Made by a program: the position numbers and the translations under genes. Of a stretch of DNA of 64,000 bases, positions 27,437 to 36,479 are shown in pieces (the first letter of the stretch is position 1; each line of letters opens with the position of its first letter). A model generated the notes under the pieces. That model saw only the letters and a list, made by a program, of their open reading frames with translations. It did no database searches and was not told the DNA's origin. This stretch comes from Mycolicibacterium parafortuitum (GTDB lineage Bacteria > Actinomycetota > Actinomycetes > Mycobacteriales > Mycobacteriaceae), in the NCBI RefSeq assembly GCF_010725485.1, contig NZ_AP022598.1:3410001-3474000 (forward strand), given 5' to 3'.

Positions 27437-28318
27437 GTGAGCGTCCCCGCGAGCATCGTGCCGCTGTTCGCCGACATCGACGATGTCGTGCGCCGGCTGG
27501 CCGAGACGGGCTATCTGGCCGACACCGCCACCGCGACCGCGGTGTTCCTCGCCGACCGGCTCGGTAAACCGCTGCTGGTGGAGGGTCCCGCCGGTGTCGG
27601 CAAGACCGAACTGGCCCGCGCCATCGCGCACGCGACGGGTTCGGGGCTGGTGCGGCTGCAGTGCTACGAGGGTGTCGACGAGTCCCGCGCGCTCTACGAG
27701 TGGAACCACGCCAAGCAGATTCTGCGGATCCAGGCCGGCAGTGCCGGCGGCGACTGGGATCAGACCCGCGACGACGTCTTCTCCGAAGAGTTCCTGCTGA
27801 CCCGGCCGCTGCTCACCGCGATCCGGCGCACCGAACCCACGGTGCTGCTGATCGACGAGACCGACAAGGCCGACATCGAGATCGAGGGTCTGCTGCTGGA
27901 AGTGCTCAGCGACTTCGCAGTCACGGTGCCCGAACTCGGCACCATCACCGCCGAGCGCCGGCCCCTGGTGGTGCTCACCTCCAACGCGACGCGTGAGCTG
28001 TCCGAGGCGCTCAAGCGTCGCTGCCTGTTCCTGCACATCGACTTTCCGGACGCCGACCTCGAGCGCCGGATCCTGCTGTCCCGGGTGCCGGAGCTGCCCG
28101 AGAAGATCGCCGAGGAACTCGTGCGGATCATCGGTGTGCTGCGCGGTATGCAGCTCAAGAAACTGCCGTCGGTGGCCGAGACCATCGACTGGGGTCGCAC
28201 CGTGCTGGCGCTGGGCATGGACACCATCGACGACGAGGTGATCGCCGCGACGCTGGGTGTCGTGCTCAAGCATCAGTCCGACCAGATCAAGGCCTCCGGG
28301 GAGCTGAGGCTCAACTGA
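27437..28318 (+). CDS. MoxR-type AAA+ ATPase
   Basis: The 293-residue AAA+ protein has Walker A GPAGVGKTEL near residue 50, Walker B VLLIDETDKAD and a sensor-1 TSNATRELSEALKRRC. MoxR ATPases act as chaperones that insert cofactors or remodel von Willebrand factor A partners, and the next gene encodes such a protein with 1-bp overlap. The GTG is set by GAGGAG 6 nt upstream; the longer frame from 27416 includes that site and is rejected. It corresponds to Rv2426c. Confidence 0.92.
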   Translation: MSVPASIVPLFADIDDVVRRLAETGYLADTATATAVFLADRLGKPLLVEGPAGVGKTELARAIAHATGSGLVRLQCYEGVDESRALYEWNHAKQILRIQAGSAGGDWDQTRDDVFSEEFLLTRPLLTAIRRTEPTVLLIDETDKADIEIEGLLLEVLSDFAVTVPELGTITAERRPLVVLTSNATRELSEALKRRCLFLHIDFPDADLERRILLSRVPELPEKIAEELVRIIGVLRGMQLKKLPSVAETIDWGRTVLALGMDTIDDEVIAATLGVVLKHQSDQIKASGELRLN

Positions 28319-29754
28319 TGCCGCCGATCCGCACCCGCCCGCCGCAACCGCTGGCCCCGCACGGAATCCCCGGCCATCTGGTCGAGTTCGTCGAGGCGCT
28401 GCGCAAGCAGGGCATCGCGGTGGGCCCGTCGGAGACGGTGGATGCCGGCCAGGTGATGGCGGCGCTCGGACTGTCCGACCGTGCGGTGCTGCGGGAGGGG
28501 CTGGCGTGTGCGGTGCTGCGCCGCTCCGATCACCGCGAGACCTTCGACGCGCTGTTCGACCTGTACTTCCCGCCGGCGCTCGGCGCCAAGACGGTGCTCG
28601 ATGACGACGACCAGGACGCCCAGGGATTGCCCCCCGAGGACGTCGAGGCATTGCGCAGCGCGCTGGTCGACCTGCTGTCGGAGAACCAGGAGCTCGCCAA
28701 CGTCGACGAGCGGCTGGCCGCGATGATCGCCCAGATCGTGGAGGCTTACGGGCGGTACAACTCCAGCCGGGGGCCGTCGTACTCGTCGTACCAGGCGCTC
28801 AAAGCGATGAGCCTCGACGACCTCGAGGGACGGCTGCTGGCCGGGCTGCTGGCCCCGTACGGTGACGAGCCGACCCCGACGCAGGAGCAGATCGCCAAAG
28901 CCCTCGCGGCCCAACGTATCGCCCAGATCCGCAAGATGATCGAGGGGGAGACCAAGCGCCGCACGGCCGAACAGCTCGGGCGTGACCACGTCCAGATGTA
29001 CGGAGTGCCCCAGCTCGCCGAGAACGTCGAGTTCCTGCGGGCCTCCGGTGAGCAGCTGCGCCAGATGCGGCGTGTGGTCGGACCTTTGGCGCGCACGCTG
29101 GCCACCCGGCTGGCCGCGCGCCGGCGCCGGTCCAGGGCCGGGGAGATCGACCTGCGTAAGACGCTGCGCAAGTCGATGTCCACCGGAGGTGTGCCGATCG
29201 ACGTCGTGTTGAAGAAACCGCATCCGGCGCGTCCGGAGCTGGTCGTGCTGTGCGACGTGTCGGGCTCGGTCGCCGGGTTCAGCCACTTCACCCTTCTTCT
29301 GGTGCATGCGCTGCGGCAGCAGTTCTCCCGGGTGCGCGTCTTCGCGTTCATCGACACCACCGACGAGGTCACCGAATTGTTCGGGCCGGACGCCGACCTC
29401 GCGGTCGCGGTGCAGCGCATCACCCGCGAGGCCGCGGTGTTCACCCGCGACGGCCATTCCGATTACGGGCACGCGTTCGTGTCGTTCCTCGACAAGTTCC
29501 CGAACGTGCTGTCGCCGCGCAGTTCACTGCTCGTGCTCGGCGACGGCCGCAACAACTACCGCAACCCGGAGACCGATCTGCTGGCGCACATGGTCAACGC
29601 GGCACGGCACGCGCACTGGCTCAATCCCGAGCCGAGGCACCTGTGGGGCAGCGGTGACTCCGCGATACCGCGCTATGAGGATGTCATCACGATGCACGAG
29701 TGCCGCTCGGCCAAGCAGTTGGCGTCGGTGATCGACGCACTGCTGCCCGTCTGA
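28318..29754 (+). CDS. VWA domain protein, CoxE-like partner of MoxR
   Basis: The 478-residue protein has an N-terminal helical region with a basic patch (LAARRRRSRAGEIDLRKTLRKS). The C-terminal von Willebrand A domain carries an intact MIDAS motif DVSGSVAGFS near residue 314 and TRDGHSDYGHAF. Such proteins bind metal and work with MoxR ATPases; the substrate complex is unknown. Its ATG overlaps the MoxR stop (TGATG). It corresponds to Rv2425c. Confidence 0.9.
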   Translation: MPPIRTRPPQPLAPHGIPGHLVEFVEALRKQGIAVGPSETVDAGQVMAALGLSDRAVLREGLACAVLRRSDHRETFDALFDLYFPPALGAKTVLDDDDQDAQGLPPEDVEALRSALVDLLSENQELANVDERLAAMIAQIVEAYGRYNSSRGPSYSSYQALKAMSLDDLEGRLLAGLLAPYGDEPTPTQEQIAKALAAQRIAQIRKMIEGETKRRTAEQLGRDHVQMYGVPQLAENVEFLRASGEQLRQMRRVVGPLARTLATRLAARRRRSRAGEIDLRKTLRKSMSTGGVPIDVVLKKPHPARPELVVLCDVSGSVAGFSHFTLLLVHALRQQFSRVRVFAFIDTTDEVTELFGPDADLAVAVQRITREAAVFTRDGHSDYGHAFVSFLDKFPNVLSPRSSLLVLGDGRNNYRNPETDLLAHMVNAARHAHWLNPEPRHLWGSGDSAIPRYEDVITMHECRSAKQLASVIDALLPV

Positions 29755-29848
29755 TTCGCGTCAGATTCGCCGGGGTCGGCCACATTCGCGGCGATCTCCC
29801 AGGAATCGGTGATCGAACTGCCAGCGAGGCACTCGGTTTCTGGGGGCG

Positions 29849-29872
29849 AAACATGTTGCTGCACAAATGTTT
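29849..29872. promoter_or_regulatory. AT-rich dyad in the gap before the secreted-protein gene
   Basis: AAACAT (29849-29854) and ATGTTT (29867-29872) flank an inner TTG...CAA pair, giving 9 paired positions in 24 bp around CTGCA. It stands out in a GC-rich gap, about 150 bp upstream of the ATG at 30020. It is a candidate operator or sRNA hairpin. The rest of the gap shows no other clear element. Confidence 0.4.
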
Positions 29873-30019
29873 TAGATCGCCTGCGGGCTTTTCGTTACGG
29901 GCACGTGAACAACGTCGCGGCTGACGGTTTTCCAGCTTCGTCACAGTTGCGCTCAATAGCCTGAGCACGTTCTCCGGTATCGAAGAACATTTCCGCCTTT
30001 CTGACCAAAGGGGTAGGCA

Positions 30020-30385
30020 ATGGTTGAGCGCACGGCGACACTCCCGCGTCGGACGACAAGGCTGGCCGTCATGTGCCTGGGTTCGGCGTGTGCGTCCGCG
30101 GCCCTGTTCGGGCTGAGCGCGGGCACGGCCAGTGCCGACGTCAAAGAGGTTTCCCCCGGGCCGGTCGTCAGCAGTCGGCAGGCCACCGATTACGCGGTGG
30201 TGCGCATCAACGACTTCGGTGTCGCCCGTGGCACCTCCGAGGCCCGACTGGCCGACGCCGGGGTGGTCTCGGCCACCGGCACGAACTCGACCGAGGTGCG
30301 TGACGAGATCAAAGCCATCCCCGGCACGAAAGCCTCGGGGTTCCTGGGTGCCTACCCGGTCGGTCCGCCGATCGGCGACTTCTGA
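30020..30385 (+). CDS. Small secreted protein of unknown function
   Basis: The 121-residue protein begins with a basic N-terminus and a hydrophobic segment (LAVMCLGSACASAALFGLSAG). A likely signal-peptidase site follows TASA, before DVKEV. The mature part is ~82 residues, has no cysteine or lipobox, and is acidic with a Gly/Pro-rich end. I recognise no domain. The ribosome-binding site is AAAGGGG, 5 nt before the ATG. It stands alone between the vWA gene and a GntR regulator. Confidence 0.75.
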   Translation: MVERTATLPRRTTRLAVMCLGSACASAALFGLSAGTASADVKEVSPGPVVSSRQATDYAVVRINDFGVARGTSEARLADAGVVSATGTNSTEVRDEIKAIPGTKASGFLGAYPVGPPIGDF

Positions 30386-30446
30386 TCCGGTGCGGGAAGG
30401 CCGCACCGTCCGGAGAATGTTGCATACCGAAGTCGACTTAGGCCGC

Positions 30447-30452
30447 TACCCT
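30447..30452 (+). promoter_or_regulatory. -10 element (TACCCT), leaderless gntR
   Basis: TACCCT ends exactly 6 nt before the ATG at 30459, placing the predicted first transcribed base on the start codon. Confidence 0.6.
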
Positions 30453-30458
30453 GCAAGG

Positions 30459-31187
30459 ATGCCTTCAGGCACCCCGCTCTACCTGCGGATCGCGGCCGAC
30501 GTGCGTGATCTGATCGCCACCGAACAGCTGGCGCCGCACACGCTGTTGGCGTCCGAACGCGAGCTTGCCGAACACCACGGCGTCAGCCGCATGACGGCCC
30601 GGCAGGCGCTGTCGTTGCTGGAAAGCGAGGGGCTGGTCTACCGCAATCCGCCGCGCGGCACCTTCGTCGCCGAACCGCGGGTGCGCTTTCACGTCGGCAG
30701 CTTCTCCGAAGAGGTGGCTCGGATGGGGCGGCGCCCGGCAGCCGTGCCGCTGTGGGCCGAACACCAGGTGGCCACCCCCGCGGTGCGGCGCGCGCTGGAC
30801 CTCGATGAGGGCGCCGGCGTGCACGTTGTGCACCGGCTGCGCAGCGTCGACGAGGTCCCGTTCGCGTTGGAGACGACGTTCCTGCCCGCCGACCTCACCC
30901 CGGGGATCCTGGACCTGCCGCAGGACGGATCGCTGTGGGCGGTACTGCGGACGCAGTACGGCCTCCAGTTGGCGCGCTCGACGGCGGTGCTGGAGTCGAT
31001 CGTGCTCGACGATGCGACCAGCGTGCAGCTCGGGGTGCGGGCCGGATCGCCCGGAACATTGCTGACCCGCACCACCGAGGACGCCGAGGGCCGCTGCGTG
31101 GAGTACGCCCGCGACGTCTACCGCGCCGACCGGACCGCGTTCGAGGTCACCGAGGTTCTCACCTCGCCCCGGCTGACTTCGGTTTGA
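30459..31187 (+). CDS. GntR family regulator (HutC/UTRA type)
   Basis: The 242-residue protein has an N-terminal GntR winged helix (LYLRIAADVRDLI ... LASERELAEHHGVSRMTARQALSLLESEGL) and a C-terminal UTRA effector domain ending EYARDVYRADRTAFEV. HutC-type members respond to sugars, amines or histidine intermediates. The target is unclear: neither the secreted protein upstream nor nadD downstream is an obvious one. ATG 30459 is chosen because the -10 is placed for it; the open frame extends upstream without support. Confidence 0.9.
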   Translation: MPSGTPLYLRIAADVRDLIATEQLAPHTLLASERELAEHHGVSRMTARQALSLLESEGLVYRNPPRGTFVAEPRVRFHVGSFSEEVARMGRRPAAVPLWAEHQVATPAVRRALDLDEGAGVHVVHRLRSVDEVPFALETTFLPADLTPGILDLPQDGSLWAVLRTQYGLQLARSTAVLESIVLDDATSVQLGVRAGSPGTLLTRTTEDAEGRCVEYARDVYRADRTAFEVTEVLTSPRLTSV

Positions 31188-31230
31188 GTCGGCCTGAGGC
31201 ACCTGCACCACTCCCGTAAGCTCGCTATTC

Positions 31231-31884
31231 GTGCAGTCAGGCGGGCGCCGTCGCAGGAGGCTAGGGGTGATGGGTGGGACGTTCGATCCCATCCACCACG
31301 GACACCTCGTCGCGGCCAGTGAGGTCGCCGACCTGTTCGACCTCGACGAGGTGGTGTTCGTCCCGACCGGGCAGCCCTGGCAGAAGCGCAGCCGGGCCGT
31401 CACGCCGGCCGAAGACCGCTACCTGATGACGGTGATCGCCACGGCGTCCAACCCGCAGTTCTCCGTCAGCCGGGTCGACATCGACCGCGGCGGGCCGACG
31501 TACACCAAGGACACGCTGCGTGACCTGCACGCCCAGAACCCCGACGCGGATCTGTACTTCATCACCGGCGCCGACGCCCTGGCGTCGATCCTGTCGTGGC
31601 AGAACTGGGAGGAGATGTTCTCGATCGCCCGGTTCGTCGGGGTCAGCAGGCCCGGCTACGAACTGGACGGTAAGCACATCACCGCAGCGATGGCCGAGCT
31701 TCCCTCCGATGCGCTGCATCTGGTGGAGGTGCCCGCCCTCGCGATCTCGTCCACCGACTGCCGGCTGCGCGCCGAACAGTCCCGCCCCATCTGGTACCTG
31801 GTTCCCGACGGCGTCGTGCAGTACGTCGCCAAACGCGACCTCTATCGCGGCCAGGACCTCGCAGTTGAAGGAGACCGTCCCTGA
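31231..31884 (+). CDS. nadD: Nicotinate-nucleotide adenylyltransferase
   Basis: This enzyme adenylates nicotinate mononucleotide, the step before NadE. The 217-residue protein has the nucleotidyltransferase motif [11 protein letters not shown] at about residues 14-24 and the C-terminal ISSTDCR (ISSTxIR-type) motif. The start is GTG 31231 or ATG 31267 twelve codons later; the basic RRRR stretch between makes the longer form plausible. It heads a run of closely spaced genes nadD-rsfS-gpgP-octT-degV. Confidence 0.95.
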   Translation: MQSGGRRRRRLGVMGGTFDPIHHGHLVAASEVADLFDLDEVVFVPTGQPWQKRSRAVTPAEDRYLMTVIATASNPQFSVSRVDIDRGGPTYTKDTLRDLHAQNPDADLYFITGADALASILSWQNWEEMFSIARFVGVSRPGYELDGKHITAAMAELPSDALHLVEVPALAISSTDCRLRAEQSRPIWYLVPDGVVQYVAKRDLYRGQDLAVEGDRP

Positions 31885-32279
31885 CCGCCACACCTGAAGC
31901 CATCGAAATGGCCACCATCGCCGCCAAGGCGGCCGCGGCCAAGCTCGCCGAGGACGTCGTGGTGATCGACGTCTCCGGCCAACTCGTCATCACGGACTGC
32001 TTCGTGATCGCCTCCGGCAGCAACGACCGGCAGGTCAACGCGATCGTCGACGAGGTCGAGGAGAAGATGCGCCGCGCCGGGTACAAACCCGCGCGCCGCG
32101 AAGGCACCCGCGAGGGACGCTGGACGCTGCTCGACTACGTCGACATCGTCGTGCACGTCCAGCACCAGGACGAACGCAACTTCTACGCACTCGACCGGCT
32201 CTGGCGTGACTGCCCGACCGTGCCGGTCGACCTCGACGCGCCGACCACCGGCGAGGACGAGGCCGAGGACGGGCGATGA
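31881..32279 (+). CDS. rsfS: Ribosome silencing factor RsfS
   Basis: RsfS binds L14 of the 50S subunit and blocks subunit joining during starvation. The sequence [26 protein letters not shown] and [17 protein letters not shown] is diagnostic. The first ATG in frame is 31908, but it has no ribosome-binding site. A CTG at 31881 has GAAGGAGA 6 nt upstream, overlaps the nadD TGA, and yields an N-terminus ([10 protein letters not shown]) like that of the M. tuberculosis protein as I recall it. I extend the gene to this CTG; the conservative call is 31908. Confidence 0.85.
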   Translation: MTATPEAIEMATIAAKAAAAKLAEDVVVIDVSGQLVITDCFVIASGSNDRQVNAIVDEVEEKMRRAGYKPARREGTREGRWTLLDYVDIVVHVQHQDERNFYALDRLWRDCPTVPVDLDAPTTGEDEAEDGR

Positions 32280-32953
32280 GAATCCGCAGGCTCGTCATGC
32301 TGCGGCACGGCCAGACCGAGTACAACGCCGGCAGCCGCATGCAGGGCCAGCTCGACACCGACCTGTCCGAACTCGGCCGCGAGCAGGCCGCCGCGGCCGC
32401 CGAGTCGCTGGCCAAACGTCAGCCCCTGCTGATCGTGTCGTCGGATCTGCGGCGCGCGCTCGACACCGCCGTCGTCCTCGGCGACCGCTGCGGTCAGCCG
32501 GTCAATATCGACGCCCGGCTGCGGGAGACCCATCTCGGGGACTGGCAGGGTCTGACCCATCTGGAGGTCGACGCGCAGGCACCCGGTGCGAGGCTGGCGT
32601 GGCGTGACGACGCCCGGTGGGCCCCGCACGGCGGGGAGAGCAGGATCGACGTCGCCGCACGCAGCGTGCCGCTGGTGCGCGAACTGGTCGCGCAGCAGTC
32701 CGACTGGGGTGCCGTTGACGCCGACCGGCCGGTGGTGCTGGTGGCGCACGGCGGGCTGATCGCCGCGCTGACCGCCGCACTGCTGGACCTGCCGCCGGAG
32801 AACTGGCCGGTGCTCGGCGGCATGGGCAACGCGAGCTGGGTGCAGCTGGCCGGGCACACCCGCGCCGACGGGGATCCCAGCTCCTTCGACGACATCCGGT
32901 GGCGCCTGGACGTCTGGAACGCCTCGGCACAGGTCGCCGGCGATGTCCTCTGA
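32276..32953 (+). CDS. gpgP: Glucosyl-3-phosphoglycerate phosphatase
   Basis: The 225-residue histidine phosphatase has the RHG signature at residues 10-12 ([10 protein letters not shown]), the second histidine in LVAHGGLIA and typical [10 protein letters not shown]. In mycobacteria the gene at this position (Rv2419c) removes phosphate from glucosyl-3-phosphoglycerate on the way to methylglucose lipopolysaccharides. It overlaps rsfS (ATGA) and the next gene by 11 bp. Confidence 0.9.
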   Translation: MRIRRLVMLRHGQTEYNAGSRMQGQLDTDLSELGREQAAAAAESLAKRQPLLIVSSDLRRALDTAVVLGDRCGQPVNIDARLRETHLGDWQGLTHLEVDAQAPGARLAWRDDARWAPHGGESRIDVAARSVPLVRELVAQQSDWGAVDADRPVVLVAHGGLIAALTAALLDLPPENWPVLGGMGNASWVQLAGHTRADGDPSSFDDIRWRLDVWNASAQVAGDVL

Positions 32954-33701
32954 GGCGACTCCGGCACCGCAGCCGGGCCGCACCACACTGCTGGTGTTCT
33001 GCGATTCGCTGTCCTACTACGGCCCGAGCGGGGGACTGCCCGCCGACGATCCGCGTATCTGGCCCAACCTCGTTGCCGGACAACTGGACTGGGATGTCGA
33101 GCTGATCGGCCGGATCGGCTGGACCAGCCGCGACGTGTGGTGGGCCGCCACCCAGGATCCGCGCTCCTGGGCCGCGTTGCCGAGGGCCGGTGCGGTGGTC
33201 TTCGCGACCTCGGGAATGGACTCGCTGCCCTCACCGCTGCCGACCGCGCTGCGGGAACTGATCCGTTACGTGCGGCCGCCGCGGCTTCGGCGATGGGCAC
33301 GCGACGGATACGGCTGGCTGCAGCCCAGACTGTCGCCGATCGCGCGGCCCGCGTTGCCTCCGCACCTGACCGCCGAGTACCTCGAGATGACGAGAGCGGC
33401 AATCGATTTCAACCGTCCGGGGATACCCGTGGTGGCCTCGTTGCCGTCGGTGCACATCGCGCCGACCTACGGACACTCGCACCGCGGACGGCCGGGCACG
33501 GTCGCGGCGATCACCCGGTGGGCCGCCGAGCATGCCGTTCCTCTGGTCGACCTCAAAGAGGCGGTGGGGGACGAGGTGACGAGTGGGCGGGGCAACCCGG
33601 ACGGCATCCACTGGAACTTCGAGGCGCACCGCGCGGTGGCCGACCTCATGCTCAAAGGACTGGCCGAGGCGGGCGTGCACGTGCCCGACTCGCGCGGTTA
33701 G
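32943..33701 (+). CDS. octT: Diglucosylglycerate octanoyltransferase (SGNH-type)
   Basis: The 252-residue protein has a GDSL/SGNH-like nucleophile block near the start ([11 protein letters not shown]) and the C-terminal catalytic dyad region [17 protein letters not shown]. The M. tuberculosis counterpart Rv2418c transfers octanoate to diglucosylglycerate, an early primer of methylglucose lipopolysaccharide. It follows gpgP with an 11-bp overlap, so two steps of one pathway are adjacent. Confidence 0.86.
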   Translation: MSSEATPAPQPGRTTLLVFCDSLSYYGPSGGLPADDPRIWPNLVAGQLDWDVELIGRIGWTSRDVWWAATQDPRSWAALPRAGAVVFATSGMDSLPSPLPTALRELIRYVRPPRLRRWARDGYGWLQPRLSPIARPALPPHLTAEYLEMTRAAIDFNRPGIPVVASLPSVHIAPTYGHSHRGRPGTVAAITRWAAEHAVPLVDLKEAVGDEVTSGRGNPDGIHWNFEAHRAVADLMLKGLAEAGVHVPDSRG

Positions 33702-33710
33702 CGAGCCGGT

Positions 33711-34544
33711 ATGCCCGTCGTCGTCGTCAGCGATTCGTCGTCGCGCCTGCGTCCCGAGGTGCGCCACCGGTGGGATGTGCGCGAGGTGCCGTTGCATGTG
33801 TTGCTCGACGGCACCGACCTGCGCGACGGGGTCGACGACATCCCGTACGACATCCACGACCGGCCGAAGGTGACCACCGCGGGGGCCGCACCGGAGGAAC
33901 TCGCCGAGACCTACCGGCAGGCGTTGGCCGACAGCGGCGGCGACGGTGTCGTCGCGGTGCACCTGTCCGGTGCGCTGTCGAGCACCTACAGCGCCGCGGC
34001 GCTGGCCGCCCGCGAGTTCGGACCCGCAGTGCGCGTGGTCAACTCGCGCTCGGCAGCGATGGGGGTCGGCTTCGTCGCGCTCGCCGCGGCCGCATGCGCC
34101 GACGCCGGCGGCGACCTCGACGCGGTCGAGGCCGCCGCCCGGTCCGCGATCGGCCGCACCCAGGTGTTCCTCGTCGTGCACCGGCTTGACAATCTGCGCC
34201 GTAGTGGCCGCATCCGCACCACGGCATCGTGGCTGGGCACCGCGCTCGCGCTCAAACCGCTGCTGTGCCTGGACGTCGACGGCCGGCTGGTGCTCGATCA
34301 GCGCATCCGCACGGTCGGCAAGGCGCACGCGGCGATGGTCGACCGGGTCGCCGGGGTTGTCGGTGAGCGCCCCGCCGAGGTGGTCGTGCACCACGTCGAC
34401 AACCACGACGCCGCCGACGAGCTGGGCGCCGCGCTGACCCAGCGGCTCCCGCAACTGTCCTCGCTGACCGTCGCCGACATGGGGCCGCTGCTGTCGATCC
34501 ACGTCGGCGCAGGCGCGGTCGGCGTCGCGGTTCAGGTCACCTGA
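33711..34544 (+). CDS. DegV family fatty-acid-binding protein
   Basis: The 277-residue protein begins VVVVSDSSSRLRPEVR and has the DegV lipid-binding features HLSGALSSTYSAA, NSRSAAMGVGF and RLDNLRRSGRI. DegV/FakB proteins hold a single fatty acid. Next to octT, an acyl-chain role in glycolipid synthesis is possible but not shown. It corresponds to Rv2417c. Confidence 0.9.
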   Translation: MPVVVVSDSSSRLRPEVRHRWDVREVPLHVLLDGTDLRDGVDDIPYDIHDRPKVTTAGAAPEELAETYRQALADSGGDGVVAVHLSGALSSTYSAAALAAREFGPAVRVVNSRSAAMGVGFVALAAAACADAGGDLDAVEAAARSAIGRTQVFLVVHRLDNLRRSGRIRTTASWLGTALALKPLLCLDVDGRLVLDQRIRTVGKAHAAMVDRVAGVVGERPAEVVVHHVDNHDAADELGAALTQRLPQLSSLTVADMGPLLSIHVGAGAVGVAVQVT

Positions 34545-34553
34545 CGCCGCGGC

Positions 34554-34578
34554 ATCACCCGGCCGCGCGGCCGGTGAT
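34554..34578. terminator. Bidirectional hairpin between convergent degV and reductase genes
   Basis: ATCACC (34554-34559), a bulged C, GGCC, loop GCGC, GGCC and GGTGAT (to 34578) make a 10-bp stem with one bulge. It overlaps the stop codon of the minus-strand gene and starts 9 nt after the degV stop. Confidence 0.65.
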
Positions 34579-35607
34579 CGGCGGCAGGTCGGCCAGCGTG
34601 ACGATGCCGGGCGCAGCGGCGACCACCGCCGGTACGGCATTGGTCACCGGCATCGCCGTGTAGATCATGCCCAGCCCCATGAACCCCGGCTCGGTCCAGT
34701 CCTTCGGCGGCAGGCAGTGCACCACCGTGCGCATGTTGGGCAGCCCGAACACCTGCACCACGTGCCCGTGCTCCAGCGGCTTGGGTGGGACGACGTGTTC
34801 GCCCATGATCCAGTTGAACCCGACGCTGACCACGTTGCGGTCGCCGGCCCAGCCGCGGTGATACCCGTGCACACCGGCCACGGTGCCCTTCGGGATCTTC
34901 ATGAACCCGAGGTCGCTGTCACCGGTGGCCGGGGTGAAGGTGACGTCGAACGTGATCCGGTCCAGCGTGGCGCCGATCGCGTCGGCCATCATCGCCGCGG
35001 ACTCGGCGAACACCTCGCTTTCGCGGCGGACGCTCTCGGCCAGGCCCGGGGTGTCGGGGTCCTGCGAGAACCCCATCGCGGTCTGCGTGCCCGCGGATTC
35101 ATAGGTGGAGCAGTCCACCGACTCGGTGATCCTGATCTCGTCGACCCGCTCACACGCACCCGAGAGCACCATCCCCACCAGGTTGCTCATCCCGGGATGC
35201 GCACCGCTGCCGAAAATCGTGGAATTGCCTGTCTCGCAGGCTTTTCTGATCCGGTCGAGGTCCTGCGGGGTCTGCTTGCCTCCGGTGATCCAGGCCGCGC
35301 TCGAACACACGTTGATCCCGGACTCCAACAGCCGGGCCAGTTCGTCGATGTTCGGCCACAGCGGGTTGTAGCAGCACGCATCCGGCCGCAGTGCGATCAG
35401 TTCCTCGATGTCGGAGGTGGCCTTCACCCCGGTCGGTTCCGGCCAGCCGGACAACTCGGCGGCGTCCACACCGACCTTGTCGGCACCGTGCGCGTACACC
35501 CCGACGAGCTCCATGTCGTCGCGGCCGATGATCGCGTGCAATGAGCGGCGCCCGATGTTGCCGGTGGTCCACTGAATCACGCGCAGCGGTCGGTCGGTGG
35601 TGGTCAT
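34555..35607 (-). CDS. NAD(P)H-dependent amine dehydrogenase family protein (dihydrodipicolinate reductase-like)
   Basis: The 350-residue protein opens with a Rossmann motif (VIQWTTGNIGRRSLHAII) and has the DapB-like fold of the family that includes 2,4-diaminopentanoate dehydrogenase. Further blocks are GTNPG-like FGSGAHPGMSNL and a C-terminal region with GFNWIMGEHVVPPKPLEHGH. The substrate is unknown. The start at 35607 is supported by GAGGAGG 4 nt before the ATG. It is divergent from an SDR gene, suggesting a shared accessory pathway. Confidence 0.8.
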   Translation of the reverse strand: MTTTDRPLRVIQWTTGNIGRRSLHAIIGRDDMELVGVYAHGADKVGVDAAELSGWPEPTGVKATSDIEELIALRPDACCYNPLWPNIDELARLLESGINVCSSAAWITGGKQTPQDLDRIRKACETGNSTIFGSGAHPGMSNLVGMVLSGACERVDEIRITESVDCSTYESAGTQTAMGFSQDPDTPGLAESVRRESEVFAESAAMMADAIGATLDRITFDVTFTPATGDSDLGFMKIPKGTVAGVHGYHRGWAGDRNVVSVGFNWIMGEHVVPPKPLEHGHVVQVFGLPNMRTVVHCLPPKDWTEPGFMGLGMIYTAMPVTNAVPAVVAAAPGIVTLADLPPITGRAAG

Positions 35608-35651
35608 GGCCCTCCTCGTCGAGTGTTGTTCACACAGCAAGCTACTGCCTC

Positions 35652-35657
35652 TAAGGT
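35652..35657 (+). promoter_or_regulatory. -10 element (TAAGGT), leaderless SDR gene
   Basis: TAAGGT ends 6 nt before the ATG at 35664; no ribosome-binding site is present. Confidence 0.6.
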
Positions 35658-35663
35658 GACCGC

Positions 35664-36473
35664 ATGAGCGACATGGCGACCCCGGTGGCGGTGGTGACCG
35701 GAGCCAGCCGCGGAGCCGGCCTGGGTATCGCGACGGCGCTGGCCGCGCGCGGCTGGCGGGTCTACGGCACCGCGCGTGGCTTCGCCAAGGCGCCGGCCTG
35801 GGGTGTCGGGGTCGCGGTGGATCACCGTGACGACGACGCGGTGGCCCGGTTCTTCGACCGTGTCGGCGCCGAAACCGGCCGGCTCGATCTGCTGGTCAAC
35901 AACGCCGCGGCCATCTCCGATCACCTGGTGAGCCCGAAACCGTTCTGGGAGAAGCCACGTGATCTGGCCGACGTGTTGAGCGTCGGGCTGCGATCGTCCT
36001 ACATCGCGGCCTGGCACGCCGCGCCGCTGCTGATCCAGCAGGATCGCGGCCTCATCGCGTTCACATCCTCACCCGGATCGGTGTGCTACATGCACGGCGC
36101 CGCCTACGGGGCGCAGAAGGCCGGGGTCGACAAGATGGCCGCGGACATGGCGGTCGACTTCCGCGGCACCGGCGTCGCGACGGTCTCGGTGTGGATGGGC
36201 ATCCTGCTGACCGAGAAGCTGCGCTCGGCCTTCGACGGGAATCCAGAAGCACTGCAGGCCTTCGCGCAGCAGGCCGAGACCCCGGAGTTCACCGGGTACG
36301 TGATCGACGCGCTCTACCGGGACCCGGATCTCGGGGCGCTCAGCGGCCACACCGTGATCGCGGCGGAGGCCGCGGCCCGATACGGACTCACCGACGAGGA
36401 CGGACGCACACCACCGTCGCACCGGGAGCTGTTGGGTGAACCGCGGATCCCGAGCCCGGTCGTCGTGCGCTGA
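35664..36473 (+). CDS. Short-chain dehydrogenase/reductase
   Basis: The 269-residue protein has the cofactor motif TGASRGAGLG at about residues 12-21, the structural NNAA and the active-site pair Ser (FTSSPGS) and YGAQK. It is a classical SDR oxidising or reducing an alcohol/ketone with NAD(P)H. An insert after NNAA (SDHLVSPKPFWEKP) and the C-terminal extension are its own. Substrate unknown. Confidence 0.9.
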   Translation: MSDMATPVAVVTGASRGAGLGIATALAARGWRVYGTARGFAKAPAWGVGVAVDHRDDDAVARFFDRVGAETGRLDLLVNNAAAISDHLVSPKPFWEKPRDLADVLSVGLRSSYIAAWHAAPLLIQQDRGLIAFTSSPGSVCYMHGAAYGAQKAGVDKMAADMAVDFRGTGVATVSVWMGILLTEKLRSAFDGNPEALQAFAQQAETPEFTGYVIDALYRDPDLGALSGHTVIAAEAAARYGLTDEDGRTPPSHRELLGEPRIPSPVVVR

Positions 36474-36479
36474 CCCCGG

